From an uncultured Acetatifactor sp. (lineage in GTDB: Bacteria; Bacillota; Clostridia; Lachnospirales; Lachnospiraceae), in the NCBI GenBank assembly GCA_948496895.1, contig CAOOJO010000162.1, positions 1 through 6,330 on the forward strand: DNA of 6,330 nt. Direction: 5' to 3'. How positions within the stretch are numbered: position 1 is the stretch's first letter; every line of letters begins with the position of its first letter. Shown piece after piece: positions 5,607-6,330 of this stretch. The notes under the pieces are model-generated. The model did not search any database and was not told the origin of the DNA. It was given only the letters and a program-made list of their open reading frames with translations. Position numbers and translations under genes: made by a program.

Positions 5607-6330
5607 TCAGGCGAAGGGATTCTCCGTGGGATACAGCACGCCCTTGGGCTGGTTGTAGTTCAGGTCCTCCACGGGCACGCCGATGTACTTGAACACCTCG
5701 TACAGGGCCTTGCCGAAATGGCCGAAGGCCACCGCGCCGTGGTGCGGGTAGTTCTTCTCAATCAATACATGGCGGTAGAAACGCCCCATCTCAGGGATAG
5801 CGAACACGCCGATGCCGCCGAAGGACTTGGTGGCCACAGGCAGCACCTCGCCCTGGGCGATGTACGCGCGCAGCTTGTTGTCCGCGGTGGACTGCAGGCG
5901 GTAGAAGGTGATGTCGCCGGGGATGATGTCGCCCTCCAGGGTGCCCTGGGTCACTTCCTCGGGCAGGGTCCTGGCCATGATCATCTGGTACTTCATGCTG
6001 CAGGAAGACAGCTTCTTGGTATTGGTGTTGCCGCAGTGGAAGCCCATGAAGGTATCGTTGTGGGTGTAGCTGTACTTGCCGTTAATGGCATCCTCGTACA
6101 TGTCATCGGGCACGGTATTGTTGATGTCGAGCAGCGTGACGATATCCTCGCTGACGCAGGTGCCGATGAACTCGCTTAAGCAGCCGTAGATGTCCACCTC
6201 GCAGGACACCGGGATGCCCATGCCGGTGAGGCGGCTGTTCACATAGCAGGGCACGAAGCCAAACTGGGTCTGGAATGCAGGCCAGCATTTTCCGGCGATG
6301 GCCACGTACTTACGATACCCCTTGTGGGCC
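5607..6330 (-). CDS. L-fucose/L-arabinose isomerase family protein, N-terminus cut by window edge
   Basis: The frame runs in from the right edge and gives the last 240 residues; the start lies outside the window (an in-frame GTG at 6303-6305 is internal, since residues AHKGYRKY before it continue the frame). Full-length members are near 480-500 residues. The family interconverts aldoses and ketoses such as L-fucose and L-fuculose in the cytoplasm, using a divalent metal. Family-like blocks are IPVSCEVDIYG, TLLDINNTVPDDMYE, FMGFHCGNT, RLQSTADNKLRAY, GVFAIPEMGRFYRH and HHGAVAFGHFGKAL, ending in QPKGVLYPTENPF. The acidic residues of the CEVDIYG block and the histidines of HHGAVAFGH are likely metal or substrate ligands, by inference from the fold. 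The natural sugar cannot be read from this part; D-arabinose or another fucose-like sugar is possible. It ends with TGA at 5607-5609. Confidence 0.88.
   Translation of the reverse strand, partial: AHKGYRKYVAIAGKCWPAFQTQFGFVPCYVNSRLTGMGIPVSCEVDIYGCLSEFIGTCVSEDIVTLLDINNTVPDDMYEDAINGKYSYTHNDTFMGFHCGNTNTKKLSSCSMKYQMIMARTLPEEVTQGTLEGDIIPGDITFYRLQSTADNKLRAYIAQGEVLPVATKSFGGIGVFAIPEMGRFYRHVLIEKNYPHHGAVAFGHFGKALYEVFKYIGVPVEDLNYNQPKGVLYPTENPFA

Noticed and set aside
5598..5612. Short hairpin GCCTG / CAGGC overlapping the isomerase stop codon
   Set aside because: Five pairs only and no T-run on either strand, so it is not supported as a terminator.
5145..6179. 344-codon plus-strand open frame
   Set aside because: It runs antisense to the isomerase, across the dyad array and into the ATPase gene. 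Its translation is His/Val/Gly-rich, as expected for a shadow of the isomerase.

Overview
The window reads as chromosome of a fairly GC-rich Clostridia species, most likely Lachnospiraceae. This is inferred from the gene families (a DUF4143 ATPase, a PF06695 membrane protein, a Firmicutes-type TPR glycosyltransferase, a gut-type fucose/arabinose isomerase) and from strong AGGAGG-like ribosome binding sites throughout; no marker gene fixes the taxon. Six of the seven genes are on the minus strand, so they are read from the right end of the window towards the left.

In transcription order: (1) the C-terminal 240 residues of an L-fucose/L-arabinose isomerase-family protein, cut by the right edge (5607-6330). 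(2) An intergenic stretch (5361-5606) with two tandem 40-bp dyad units overlapping a near-consensus promoter. (3) A 397-residue AAA-type ATPase with a DUF4143 C-terminal domain (4167-5360), visibly lower in GC than its neighbours. (4) A compact plus-strand unit, convergent with the ATPase gene: promoter, Shine-Dalgarno, a 37-codon gene for an acidic-tailed single-pass membrane peptide (3946-4059), and a hairpin followed by a T-rich tract. (5) A divergent region (3753-3945) with a promoter candidate for each direction and an imperfect inverted repeat between them. (6) A family 2 glycosyltransferase with a TPR-like C-terminus (2733-3752). (7) A stand-alone histidinol-phosphate aminotransferase, hisC (1581-2639). 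(8) A small PF06695 membrane protein (953-1429). (9) The N-terminal 283 residues of a lipoprotein, cut by the left edge (1-849).

Genes 6 to 9 run in one direction with gaps of about 90-150 bases and no clear terminator between them, so they may be co-transcribed, but they share no obvious pathway. The ATPase has its own promoter and operator-like sites and looks like an independently regulated, probably acquired gene. The two parts most worth attention are the tandem dyads in front of the ATPase and the small membrane-peptide gene with its divergent control region. No tRNA, rRNA, CRISPR array or insertion sequence was seen.
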